Below, in pieces: positions 11,490-23,700 of a stretch of 64,000 nucleotides of DNA. Under the pieces are notes generated by a model. It worked only from the letters and a program-made list of their open reading frames with translations. It was not told the origin of the DNA and made no database searches. Position 1 is the first letter of the stretch; every line of letters begins with the position of its first letter. Source of the DNA: Congeria kusceri (lineage: Eukaryota > Mollusca > Bivalvia > Myida > Dreissenidae); NCBI GenBank assembly GCA_027627225.1, contig CM051038.1:42598848-42662847 (forward strand), written 5' to 3'. The translations under genes and the position numbers were made by a program.

Positions 11490-13090
11490 ATGTTCCAGTT
11501 TATCTGAGCACTTTGTGTTCGTTGAGCTTTTTGTATAGGGGGACACCAGATTTATTGCCGCTTTTTCACGAGAAAAATTGCAAAACGGACTTTGTGCAAA
11601 ATGAGTTCATGTTTTTCTCTGATCTTGACCAAACTTGAACAGCGTGAGTATTAGCAGAATAATCAAAATATGGCCTATATTTGGATACAAACACTAGAGT
11701 TATTGCCCCTTGTTTGTGAGGAAAAGAAAAGAAACAAAATGTAGGAGACTTCATTTTTTTTGTTAGCTCAGCTGAGAATTCGTGCCGTTGAACTATTGGT
11801 ACACCGGTACTGTCCTGCATCATCCACAATGCGTCAACAATTGTGCACCAGTATGCGATAGAGCCTTCACTTTGTCCAATATAGCCAGATCGGACAAGAT
11901 TTATCGCCCCTTATGTGTGAAAAAATCCATAATTTGGCAATAATTGGTTTTCAGTCTCCATAGAGAATTAACTTTTAATTCCTTGTTGACGTCACGCATA
12001 CCGCTTGTGAATGACCATTTAATCACACCTGGATGCAATGATGGGCCAGATAGAACCAGGGAAACTAGAGTTATTTCCCCTTTGTTACGAGAACATTAGC
12101 ATAAATGGACTTTGTGTTACATAGAAACTTCATTTTTCATCTAATCTTGATCAAACTTGCCTGTGCATGGCCATAAGAGGTCATAATAATCAAAAGACTT
12201 TCCCTGATTGGGCTATACATAACTAAGTTGTTGGCGCTTATTTATGAAAAAAAAGCAACAACATGGACTATGTTCAGGGTAGAGACTTCATTTTTCACTA
12301 GTGATGTCAACAAATAGTATTTCAGTAACCAGTTAATTGGTTTTGGTAAATTAGCTGCTAACTGGTATTCTAACTATCATTCATAAGATCTAAAACACAA
12401 TTAAAAAGCAAACACTTCCAGTCCGATGATTTGTTTGGTTGACTAGTCCTTAACGATGATAAACGTTACACTGACAGGTGTCTTTAATGCTGTCACTTGC
12501 GACTGTTTTAATAATCGTGTACAAATAAGGAACAAAACACCGTAAATGGTAATCAGCTGGATGTATGAAACTCATGTGATGGTAGGGATAGGATGAACCT
12601 CTGTATTATGTAGATTTTATTGGGCATGGTAAACAAGCTTGAGCCCTGTTCCCTACAGTTTCGACACCTAAATGCATATGTATTGCACTTAACAATCGCC
12701 AGGTAATTAACAGAAGTAGGCCGGACAGGCATCTGTATATAGCCTGTCGATTGCCAGGTTAACTACCTGAGAAGGCATGACATGCATCTGTATCGTACCA
12801 GTCGCTTACCAGGTCAGCAACAGTAGGATATCTGTCTGATCTGGGTCAGTTTGTTGGCGATGACATTTAGCTGTCAGAGCTGGTCTCTGTCATAACGTGT
12901 ACTCAGATGAGCGCTTTGGGCCATCATGACCCTCTTATTAAATCTTTACCAAACTTGCACTGTTTGTATATGACCATAAAGTTTCAGTCAATGTCTAGTA
13001 TGGGGCAGATCGGACCAAAAAGAACACATTTTTTGAACCTTTGTTTTATATCAAATATACTATGTTCTTGATAGAAATTTCATTTTCACT
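11490..13090. repeat. Degenerate array of a second bivalve-type repeat
   Basis: Diverged units share CTAGAGTTATTGCCCCTTG, GGACTTTGTGCAAAATGAG, ATCTTGACCAAACTTG and TGACCATAA phrases. The first edge carries TGAGCACTTTGTGTTCGTTG, related to the hairpin end of the 165 bp arrays. A ~500 bp stretch (12300-12850) does not follow the unit and may be a later insertion. The ORFs are broken and have no domains. Confidence 0.6.
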
Positions 13091-13399
13091 TGATATCGAA
13101 ACAAACGGTGGATTGTTTTTGGTATTTGAGCTGTTAACCGGTGAGTTATAAATGTCATTGATAAGACATAACATGAGTGGCATTGTCATAAAGATACACC
13201 CGTCAAAGAATCCTTCTTGAGGTAAAGATTCAATGACTAAAGAGAAACTATTCAAAAATTAATAAGGTAGAGCAACAGTATGTGTGCATCTAATTCATCT
13301 CCATAGCCACACTCTGTGTGGTAAGTTGAGGTATCAAAACTAGTCCATGTATATTCTTAAACCTATATCAAAACAACCAAATAATCACGATGTGGGTAA

Positions 13400-14780
13400 T
13401 GAAAACTTTCGTAATTATGAGTAATAGTTTTTGCATGCTCCACTTTCCCATCTCACGATGGCGATACTTTATTTATTCTTATTTAAAAATCCATGTATGC
13501 ATGACAATATTATGCTCTGGAAAAATATTCGATATTTGACCTTAAGATGTAACATTGACTTTTGCCCTAGGGACCTGGTGCTTGGACAAGACATACAACA
13601 TCATGATGGTGATCATTTATAACAGCTTACATTGTATTTGGAAATCCCTCCATGGGTGACAAAATTATGCTCTGGACAAACATTTGACCTCGAATTACGA
13701 CCTTGACCATGACCCTACGGATGTGGTTCTTGGTTCTTACATACCGTCTCCTGATTTGCCTGTTACGCGAATAGCAACATGATATTACTTCTGGCAAGTT
13801 ATTTAAAAATGCTTTCATGCTTGACAAAATTATGCTCAGGACAAAGTTTATGGATTTATTTATTGTATTTGTCCTCAAAGTATGACTCTGACATTTGATC
13901 TAGGGACCTGGTTCCTATACGCGACACAACTTCTCATGATACTACCTCATGCCTGAAAAAAATCAGATTCTAAATATGTATTTGACTTTTGACATTGAAT
14001 ATGACCTTGACCTTGGATAAAATGACCTGGTTCTTGAGGATGACACAATGTCTCATAAAGCTTATCACTTCTGGAATGTTATTTGAAAATCCGTCCGTGA
14101 TGGACACATAATATGATCCACTATTTCTTTCATATTTTTCTTTGACCTTGATATTTGACATAGGGACCTGCTTCTGCATGTGAGATACCGTCTTACAGTG
14201 TTTATCACTTCTGCTAAGTTTAAAATCCATCCGGACAAAGATATGCTCCGGACTAAGTGGTCATGATTGATTTCTTATATTTTACCTTTAACCTTGAATT
14301 ATGACCTCGACCGTACACCTAGGGACCTGGATTTTGCGTGCGACACTCCCTCTCATCATGCTTGTCACCTCTGCCAAGATATTTGAAAATCCATCCATGC
14401 CTGAAACAGATATGCCCGTACAAAGTGTTCAGGATTGTTTTCTAATACTTGACATTTGACCTTGAACTGTAACCTTGACCTTGTTCTTGCGCGCGACACT
14501 CCATCTCACCAAATTTTTCAATTCTTCCAAGTTATTTGAAAATCCATCAATGCTAGACAAAGTAATGCCCCGGATAAAATGTTAAGGGTTGATTTTTTAT
14601 GTTTGATCTTGACCTTTGACCTAGGCACCTGGTTCTTGCGCGTGACACTTTGTGTGAATACGCTTGTCATTTCTGCTAAGTTATTTGATAATCAATCCAT
14701 GCTGGAAAAGTAATGCTGCAGACAAGCATTTCTAGCCAAAAATTTGCAGATTTCTTCATTTTGGTGGCCATCTTGTCCGC
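13400..14780. repeat. Degenerate ~175 bp array rich in TGACCT motifs
   Basis: About seven units each carry TTATTTGAAAATCCATCCAT, a TATGCTC(C/T)GGACAAA phrase, a TTGACCTTGA...TGACC(T/C) run, AGGGACCTGGTTCTTG(C)G and a GCGACACTCC(A/C)TCTCA phrase. The last unit runs into GACAAGCATTTCTAGCCAAA at about 14725. A perfect TGACCTTTGACCT occurs at 14610-14622. No coding potential is seen. Confidence 0.65.
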
Positions 14781-15327
14781 CATCATGTTTTTGCGGAAAT
14801 ACTAAATTATGACAGGGTATCATCACGCGGATTTGTGAATAAAACTGTCTTAGCTACATAAAAATGCAAAAACATTGTGTATATAAGCTATTGCACCATT
14901 ATCTGAAAACAAGCTGTTTATCTGCTGAAGTAATACAAGTATCAGCTAAATCTCTTATTGTTGACAAGATTTCAAGACCCAGCATAAGGGTACATCTTAC
15001 GTCATAAATGACGGCATACATTATTCCAAAATTGTCATTCATTAATATGCTTGGAAAAATGCCATACTTTCTGCGACGTTGTCGCTTAATTACATGTCAT
15101 TGAATTAAATAATGTGTTTGTGTTGTTTACATTTATGTTAATACTGTACATGTATATAGACTTGCCAAGCGAGTTAACCCACAACTGCTATTTATAGAAA
15201 ACTAGTCCAGTTTATGTTATATTTTCACTATAGTAAACATATACAATTTAATATACATTTATATTTACTGTTCTAAGAGTAGTTATATCAAAATTAAACT
15301 TACATGTATATATTTCACGGAAAAGCA
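14781..15327. other. No recognisable feature before the transposon
   Basis: AT-rich spacer. I see no ORF, array or RNA gene. Confidence 0.4.
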
Positions 15328-15333
15328 TATAAT

Positions 15334-15540
15334 TACGGTGGCATATAGGTGGCATGTGAGTGTTTTTTATCGTGGCCACGACTTAATAACTCGTGGCCAC
15401 GACATAATAACTCGTGGCAACAGCATAATAACTCGTGGCCAGGAGATATTAACTCGTTGCCACGAGATAATAACTCGTGGATACGACATAGTAACTCGTG
15501 GCCACGAGATAATAACTCGTGTCCACAACGTAATTATCCA
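15334..15540 (+). repeat. Left transposon end with eight 21 bp units
   Basis: After a 36 bp leader, units of exactly 21 bp begin at 15370 and stay in register to 15517. Each starts TCGTGGCCACGA or a close variant followed by ATAATAAC. The core TCGTGGCCACGA is a perfect 12 bp palindrome. The repeat reads as open frame only because 21 is a multiple of three. Confidence 0.85.
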
Positions 15541-16152
15541 ATCAGAACAGTGTTTGTGGCGCCAAGAAAGCCCGCTGTTGTCAGATTAAACGATACGTAA
15601 TGTAGATTGTTCGTTGATTTTTTGTCACGTTACAGCAGGTACATAGTCAATATATATTTCAAAATATGGATTGTTTATTTAAAATAAACGTTTCATTCAG
15701 TTATTTTAAAACGTTGCATGCTATTTATTATTTAACATTGTTAGTAATACGAGTACATATATATGTAGGCCTACATAAATGGCGTTTTGGCGTAATAATC
15801 AACTCATGTTTAGACCTGAGACGTAAGAATAGTTTTACATGATATGCTGTAAACTATTCTGTTCTAAGAACGCTGTTAATTTTTGTTGTTACTTGGTATA
15901 TACTCACGCATGTCTTAGGGAATATGCCTCGTTCTAATACGTGTCTACATTTACGCGAAAGAAGAGTGTCATCAAAATTCATTGCAAAACGAACAATATG
16001 GTATTAATTCTACAATTAGGGAGGGAAAAAATAATGGACTTTATATATTTGTTGAGTATCTGTTTTCTAAAATCGTATGCATGTATTATCGACAATAGTA
16101 CAGTGTATAATGTAATAATACCAACGTATTTAACTAACATGTGAGCAAACAG

Positions 16153-16405
16153 ATTGATCAAAAATCGAAGTGAAGTTACATTGGAAGACGCCCTGATGTT
16201 TTGGACTGGCGCCTCGAGTCGATCACCAATGGGATTTGAGAAGTCCCTTGAAGTTGACTTTGTCACGTCAGTCCAAAAGCAACTACCGGCCGCACACATA
16301 CTCGGGATTCTGTTACATCTGACCAGAGGAATTTCTGACCCGGAACTCTTTAGTACAGATTTCATTAAGGCTATTCAGTGGAGCGGCGGTTTTAATATTG
16401 CGTAA
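16153..16405 (+). pseudogene. HECT-like C-lobe exon carried by the transposon
   Basis: An exon-like block follows an acceptor (GAGCAAACAG) and ends at TAA. The product reads like the C-terminal lobe of a HECT ubiquitin ligase: ALMFWTGASSRSP, then GFEKSLEVDF, then QLPAAHILGILLHLTRG, then FIKAIQWSGGF. HECT lobes usually have LPxAxTC here, with the catalytic cysteine; this copy has leucine at that place, so it would be inactive as a ligase. No upstream N-lobe exon is recognisable between 15540 and 16150. HECT-like domains linked to G2/M-type ligases are common in repetitive invertebrate genes, so it may be element cargo or a captured host exon. Confidence 0.55.
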
Positions 16406-18090
16406 TGATGTAATATATGCTCTTTCTAACAGGTAGTTAGATCATCGCAACTACTGACACTTGTTTCTGAAATTTTAACGATTGTTTAAGTACGAGTAAA
16501 TTGTAGTTATTATAAATGCTATTATAGCATATTATATTTTTATAACGTTTCAATTGAGACACTTTTTACATTTCATTTCATTTCTCGATGTACATATGTA
16601 CGACAGCTTGTCTACACTTATATGTTAGTACTATCGTTAATGAAACGTTTATATTTGGTCATTATTCAACAGAAGTTGTGCTGGTCGTCTGCTAGTTCAA
16701 GTCAAAAATTATAGTGTAGGTTATAAATACCGTTCAACGTTAACCTGTGTAGTTAATTAATAACTGCCAATTACAATGTGTCTATTGCTTGTGCGTACAT
16801 TGTTAAGCTGCTCCTCTTCCAAAGGATATGAGTTCCTTCCGGAATGAGGCATATTTTTCGATTGTGTAATTACCCCAGTTTGTGGAGATTTTAGGTTAGT
16901 TCAGTCACTTTTTTAACAGACTAATGTATGCATATAATTAATGCAATGCATTTTATTACATGATATTGTGTTGACGCAAGCGGACATTTTTTATCACGTT
17001 CACAGTTCTGTGTTCATATTGTTATTGTATCAATGTTTAATTATTTATTGATTTTGATGAATGATACTAATTACACGAACACAGATTATAAATCAGTTTT
17101 GACTTGCATTAAAAAAAAAATCTCCTTTAAAAATATAAATCAAAAGACTAATGACTAAACTCGTGAAATGTCCTGCTAGCAAGAAATGTTCCACCAACAT
17201 TTTAGAATCGTAGAATTATAGCGAAGGCATTTGCCTGTTGTAAGCTGTCAAATTGATGTTTCGTCACACATTCGTGCAAGTGTCTTATTCTTAAATTTTA
17301 AATGTGCATGCGTAATGGGCACAAACAGGCGTGTGCAAATCACGTTTGCGTTTTCATAATTCTGGGATAAAGTGCGCTGTATGTAGCGGCTGCATTGATT
17401 AACTCTTTATAACAAAAAATACAGTAGAATTATATCCACATAAGAAAAGTTAAATGGTAATTTGTCTTTCATTATAAGCAAAAGAAAAGCAAGTAAATAT
17501 TTAACTTTCCCTATGTGGATGTCTTATCTTTTAACTCGCTACATTATTTACCGTTTCAGGTGAATCCATTCTGTAACGATGTAGTAAGCTTTATGTATTG
17601 TTTTGCATGAAGGCTTTCGTTTGAGAGAGAAATACTGGCATACTCACAGAAATAGTCGATTTTTGTTGATTATTCAAATACTAAATGTGGTGGTTTTATA
17701 ATATTCGAAGAAACGAACGGATATAGATATATAGTCCTGATATTCAATCGTGTTGTGATTTGCAATACGGGGGTGCTGTGTGGTAAAGAATGAAAGAATC
17801 AGAATCCTTACTTTTGTCACATTTACGCATTGAAATTTTTTATTTTCAGATATAGTTATTACGTATTTAAAGAGTTTGTGGTTGTTTTTGTTAAGCATAC
17901 AAACTGCGAGTAGGCATCAGTTTTGAGATTTGTGTCCGTGTATTAACGTTTGGGCAGTATTTAAAACAGTCATGATATATACATAGCGGGGTGTGTTGAT
18001 ACACAACCAGTCAGAGGTTGCATGGATATAGTATAATAACTGCAAAGTGAAATATGAAAAAGCGTGCATGGGATTAACATTCCTTTTACT
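16406..18090. other. Transposon interior, no readable gene
   Basis: AT-rich interior of the 15334-20510 element. I see no domain-bearing ORF. Confidence 0.4.
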
Positions 18091-18121
18091 GGAAACTAGG
18101 ACACCTAGTGTCCTAGTTTCC
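18091..18121. repeat. Perfect 14 bp inverted repeat
   Basis: GGAAACTAGGACAC, a 3 nt CTA spacer and GTGTCCTAGTTTCC form a perfect hairpin. It lies inside the DNA transposon, far from both of its coding parts. Confidence 0.85.
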
Positions 18122-19216
18122 CGTTATTGTAGTCAGTGAAGTGTTTCAAGTTTGAGGGTCGTCTCCTAAATCTATACTAGTATACAAAATTGAACAAAGA
18201 GATTGGTACAGCACACGGTGAAAAAATAGGTAAATTATAAACACATAGGCGTGGGTTTTCCATGCAAATTTACTTATTGGTGGACAAAAACTCACTAAGT
18301 GATTTTTAGTATGTAAATTGTTGAATTAATTATATATTGTAAACTTCTAATAATGTTCAACATGTTTCATAGACGGCCCTTAAAATGACTTATCCATTTG
18401 ATGACAGTTAATATTACCGTTAGAAGTACAGTTATTAATGGAAAGCATGAGGCATGAGAAAATCAACACAGTGCTTTTAACAATAGAGTGAAATTTGTCT
18501 TTAAATTGTTTATAAACACTAGCTTTTTTACTGTCGTGTCGACACGGATTAAATCCGACTTCATTGATCGTTAACATTTAGCAATCTGCAAACTTTGGCT
18601 AGTTTCGTAGTGTTGAAAATGTAGTGATTTAGTTTCATATTTTATTTAAGTGACACATAGTACATACATATAATATCATCAGTTACAGTTATGAAAAATG
18701 TTAGTAATCAAATATAAAGTAAATTGAGAAAAAGTATTAAGTAAATAATTGCAGTACTATCCAGCCATGCAAATGGCTTATGAGTCACTAATCAGACATG
18801 GTTAAGTGTAGTAGTGTTATACATTTCATTTCATGGAATAAATTGTGACACAGTTACAGCATTCGCTTGCGTGAATATAGTTCATAGTTACCTTATTTAT
18901 GGCACTAGTGTATAATGGTTCATAATAAGCAATTTGAAATTAACTCGTCACACACAGTTTGCTCTCTCGTTTTAAGAAACAGTCGTTAATAAATAAAGCA
19001 AATTTATAAATTAATCGCTTAAACACAGTAAACATCAAACTGTTCAAATACCATTTATTTTAAGAAAATATGTAAACGTATTTAGCTCATGATGCATTGT
19101 TTTATGTGTTTGTTATCTAATCATTAAACTTTAGACATTACGTTTAATGTGCACCACCTTGTTAGTGTCTTTGAATTATTTATTTGCCATTTTAAAGAAA
19201 ACAATAAACCTTGACT
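18122..19216. other. Transposon interior, no readable gene
   Basis: AT-rich interior between the hairpin and the transposase remnant. I see no domain-bearing ORF. Confidence 0.4.
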
Positions 19217-20305
19217 TCACATTTGTCTGCTAGTTTGTTGTTGTTGTTGTTGACGAGTATTATAGGCAACACGTGTTTTTCGCTGCTCTATTGTTACTAC
19301 TGGTCTTGTGCACTTTACATAGAAGAACCATTTAATTTTCTGATACCCCCACCAGGACTCGATTCTTTCATTCTGAGTGCTTGCTCCGTCGATATAAGCA
19401 TTATTTGCTTCGTCATCCCTTCTAAACCAGTTTTGAAGATCTCTAACCAAACCATTTTCAGTTCCAAAATCGGCTCTGATGACTAGGGCAGTACCACCAT
19501 ACCTTTTCACTGTCTCCAGAAGTAGCAAGCAATTACTATGGGGTTGTTATTTGTGTTATATACATTAAGCCACACAATGTTCCTGAAAAATCCACAAATA
19601 CAGCCATGTATGCAAAGTCCATATGGCTTTAGCTCGTCGTAGACATCCATATGCCACATACAATTTGGACCGGGTGAGAAATAAGATCGTCTGTTATATC
19701 GTCTAGCAGTCCTTTGTTCAACACCTAAAAATAAAACTCATTAAAACGGATGCATAACTAACTAGCTAACTAACTAATTTGCAAGAGTACTCATACGAAC
19801 ACTCACATTTTTTATTTTATACTTACAAAGTACGATATTATATAAAGCCTATATATGTAGTAAATCCACGATCACAAACGTTGTTTTTTTTCACAGCGGG
19901 GATCTGCAGATATAATGCTATTCCAATTTTCTTTGTTTACATTTTCACTTTTTGTATGTAACTATAACTAATGCAGATTCTATACAGATATAACACTTAA
20001 ACTGATGATGCCTAAATAAGCATGAAATAATAAAAACGCATGCCTTTGTTTTTGAAGATAATAATCTGTGGAATGTTTAGGTGTTTTTCAGCAGCAAAGA
20101 AGAAACTATTTATGTCAGTTGTGTACTTTTTTTTATATTTATTAAATTAAAACCAGTATCCCCAATACATATACCTGTCGGATCACATACGCGTAAAATA
20201 GTGGCCACATCATGTGTTCGAACGCTGATTCTATTTGCCTTGCACCGTTGTTGCATAATTTCGAGTTTCCATTCTGTTTCAGTCGCGAATTTCAATGAAT
20301 ATAGT
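19217..20305 (-). pseudogene. Integrase-core (DDE) transposase, two exons, frameshifted
   Basis: On the - strand, exon A (about 20305 to 20175) encodes a WKLEIMQQRC...VCDPTG block and ends at a GTATAT donor. Exon B starts at 19724 after a TTTTTAG acceptor, and both junctions are phase 1. Exon B reads GVEQRTARRY, SPGPNCMWHMD, then KPYGLCIHGC, then NIVWLN. After a one-base frame change near 19530 it continues with VKRYGGTALVIRADFGTENG and ASTQNERIESWWG. These are the conserved blocks of the integrase-core family found in many animal genomes. The likely catalytic acids are D in WHMD, D in RADFGTENG and E in NERIESWW; all three remain. The usual IDGFSR block reads ICGFFR. The frame change and the loss of similarity after the last block make it a pseudogene. 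Lying in a flanked transposon, it is best read as its transposase. Confidence 0.75.
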
Positions 20306-20330
20306 AGGCAGTTCTGAATGGATACTTAAA

Positions 20331-20510
20331 TCGTGGCCACGAGTTAATAAGACATGGCCACGAGTTATTATGTCGTGGCAACGAGATAATTAATTCATGG
20401 CCTCGAGTTGTTATCTCGTAGCCACGAGTTATTATGTCGTGGCCTCGAGTTATTATGTCGTGACCACGAGTTAATAAAAAACATACACATGTCACCTCTA
20501 TGCAACCGTA
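20331..20510 (-). repeat. Right transposon end with seven 21 bp units
   Basis: Inverted copy of the left end. Seven units built on TCGTGGCCACGAGTTATTATG variants run from 20331 to about 20476, followed by a leader ending ACCGTA at 20510. One unit is 22 bp. The unit core is the same TCGTGGCCACGA palindrome. Confidence 0.85.
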
Positions 20511-20547
20511 TATAATAAAGAAAAAGAAATGTTTAATTAACGAACGC

Positions 20548-20562
20548 GTGTTAATATATGTC
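20548..20562 (+). promoter_or_regulatory. Possible TATA-like element of the lectin gene
   Basis: GTTAATATATG lies about 105 bp before the lectin ATG and just outside the transposon end. It is the only TATA-like string in the short interval 20517-20660. The position is plausible for a 60-80 nt 5' UTR, but AT-rich DNA makes such strings common. Confidence 0.2.
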
Positions 20563-20660
20563 ATAAGGCCAACAGTTTCATTTAAGGGCACACGTATGCC
20601 TTATCTATTCATTCAACAACTCTAACCCTCTTACTTTGCAAGCTGTTAAAGTGCGGAATT

Positions 20661-20727
20661 ATGGCGAAAGCAGTTAATATAGTGATTTGCTCATTTATCG
20701 GTTTGTGCATTTGGAGTTTGAAAGCAG
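20661..20727 (+). CDS. C-type lectin exon 1, signal peptide
   Basis: ATG followed by 21 further codons of hydrophobic character ending SLKA, plus one base, then a GTAAAT donor. The overhanging G joins CG of exon 2 to make an Ala codon. Confidence 0.8.
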
Positions 20728-23700
20728 GTAAATATCCAGTACATTATATGCAGTTAAAGGCATATGATAAAACAACCCAAGTGTAACCACGTACACTCAT
20801 AAAATGACGCCTGAACTGATTCCCGGTTTCGGAACGATTCTTCATTTGCGTAGGATTCAAGGGACATAATTTATTCAATTAGTTATTTATAATTTTGAAT
20901 ATGATTGTGAATTTTTCTACATTGTGTATTATAAAGTATTGATGCAGTATTAGAGCGAGAATATGTGCAAACATTCGCGTAACGTTCGAAATTGTTAATA
21001 AATGGCATTTGTTTTCCACTACATGAGTTTAACAAAAGCTTTCATTGTAAAAACTCTTTAGAATCTTAAATATAACTTTGTATCACGAATTTATTTAAGA
21101 TTACACGTATGTGCATAAGCACGTCGTTCACGCGTATAGGTTGAAGCAGATTTGAACGGATGTTTATGACGTCGTTATCGACAATTACTTCATATTTTCT
21201 AGTTTGTCGTAACATGCTCTCTTGTAGTTTTGAACCAGATACTTGTATGCACTTTCCCGAACATCAACCTAATGGTGAAACCTTTGGATGGATGACCATT
21301 CACTATTCACTCATCATCATTGATAAGTGTTCCAAGGATACTTAGTAAAAATTTTAGTATTATAAAAATGGGCTTTGTCGATACATCTGTAATTAGCCAA
21401 ATTAATTCTGCAAGAACACAGTTGGTGGAAACACTTATTGAAATCGGTACCAGTTTTGGATTTGTATTCGTTATTTTTTCTAGGTTGCATATTATGACAA
21501 TTAATGATTCCACTTTTTAAATATATTTCCCCTATATTTAAAAATTAAGCTTGTTAGTTTGAACATAAGGTGAACTTCATTGCAATCGTTTAATATCGGT
21601 TTACTATAATAAATAATATAATTATAATGTGGAAACGTGCCTGGTGATCTTTTGATACGTTGGCATACAGGCCTCTTAGACGCGATGCCCTGGTGAATTT
21701 AAGTATGTGTATCTCAATATGATAAGATAGCGTATTGCTCTAGTTTCTTTAGATATGCATACATGTGTATATAAACGGAGCATAATCAAACTGAAATGTA
21801 TAAAACAATGATAACTTTATGCTGTTTGCATTATCCACCTTAGTTAAAAAATTGTCTAATCCTATTTTAACTTACGACACGTGTCAGTTGTGATAAATAC
21901 ATTGTACTAGTTATCAACATCGTATTGTGCCTGTGGGTCCATATAATAGAGACGCGTTTTCTAGTGGCTATGTTTATAATTTAACTGCTAACTAACAACT
22001 GATAGTGACTAGCGGCGAGCAAGCAGCAATATCAAGTAGGCGGGGCGTATCATGCAAAAATAACGTTAAACAGTATGCTTGACATATTGTAAACACACAA
22101 AATAATAAATATTTTATGACTTGGCGAATGTTAAAAGTGGAAATATGTATCCATCAGTTTACAGTTATTTTAGTTAATTTTAGTTCAATCAAATGGGGTA
22201 TCCAAACACCTTCTGGTCCCTTGACTTTACATGCCAAACCATTGCGATTAAAACATAGGGCAGTTATGCCTAGCGTACACATTCGATTCTTTGATAGCAT
22301 GACATTAAATATATTACAGTGAGTAAATAACTCCATTCAATTCATACAAGCTACATACATTATATTATTTTTGTCATTAGTATTACGATATGTTACACTA
22401 AATGTTACTATTGCCGAAACATTAAGCCACCCATCTCATGCATTTCTATGTCCACCAGCGCACGGCTGTCCCAATAGCTGGACGGAGTACCAGCAGTATT
22501 GCTATCACTTCAGCCACGACACCGAGCCCTGGGAGCTCGCACAGGTCAGGTATCTTCTGTACTGGCAACATACTTTGCACAACCGCTCTATGGCTGAAGA
22601 TTACAATAATATACATGCACATATATAACCAATTTATCACTATTACTGTTCAATTTCCATTCATTTGGGTACTAAATTCTTGTTTATCCTTCAACATTTG
22701 TTGAATTGTTTGGCATACATTTTGGAAGACAAACATTATTATGATGAATTCAGCGATAAACGATGTTACCAATCAACATCTCTTACTCTGCCCTCTTATT
22801 AGTTCATCATCGCTTCATAAACCAAGAAGATGTAATTCCTGAAAATATTTTCAATTGTCATGTGCAAAAAAAACAAAACGCATATGCGTGTATTCTGGAT
22901 CAACGTTACATCTGTGTGTGTCAGTCGTGTGTTGGTCATCGATTATAGCAGCAGCACATTGTTGACGGATGTTAAAAATGTGAATGACTGGTTATCACAA
23001 GCAAAACCATACCAACAAGACTATGAACATTTATTTTTTTGTTGCGTAGATGGTATGCAGAGATACGGGCGCACATCTTGTGGAGATTGAGTCGGCAGCA
23101 GAAAACAATTTCGTGACCAACGAAGTTGAGCGCAGAAATGGTAAACATATACTGAAGTTTGTTGCAAGATTGTTTGCTTTTTTTAACCTAAGACCACATA
23201 AACATATGCACATGTTCTGCACTGTCAAGGAGTGCCTCGAAGAATATTTAATGTTATATTATTTGTGTTGATAAATTTGATATATTTTAGGAGATTGACT
23301 GTCAAGAACTGCCTCGAAGAATATTTTATATTACGGACAAAAGCTCGCCGCGAAGCGCGGGCGTTGACCGCTTATACATATCAGTTTTTGGATATACCTA
23401 TGCAAGCCAATTTTTTTCGGCCTGAAACGTGACACCGGTTTTCGCCACCTTCAGTTTTGGTTTTTAATTGCAGTAAAATAAGGGACCGACACATGCCAAT
23501 TTCAATGTGTATACATACGTACGTAAACGAATAACGTATTTTCACCTGATTTGTTCCGTATTATCCTCAAAATTTCCACAAAATAGGTGTTATCGCACTT
23601 TTCCCCATGTAAACAAATGACCGGTACGCCAAGAATAATAACAAATTTGCCAACAATTCTCACAAACACAACTAGTCTACCACCGCGTAGAATATTGAGT

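Larger units (their letters stand above)
15334..20510. mobile_element. 5.18 kb DNA transposon with integrase-core transposase and HECT-like exon
   Basis: The two ends are inverted copies. The first 37 bp, starting TACGGT, match the reverse complement of the last 37 bp with five mismatches, and each end continues into a tandem of 21 bp units. The direct repeat TATAAT flanks both sides exactly (15328-15333 and 20511-20516), as expected for a 6 bp target duplication. Inside are a decayed integrase-type DDE transposase (- strand, 19217-20305) and a HECT-like C-terminal exon (+ strand, 16153-16405). A 6 bp duplication and an integrase-like transposase would fit the eukaryotic IS3EU group, as I recall it, but I cannot confirm the assignment. 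Most of 16.4-19.2 kb has no readable coding sequence, so the copy looks degraded. Confidence 0.75.
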
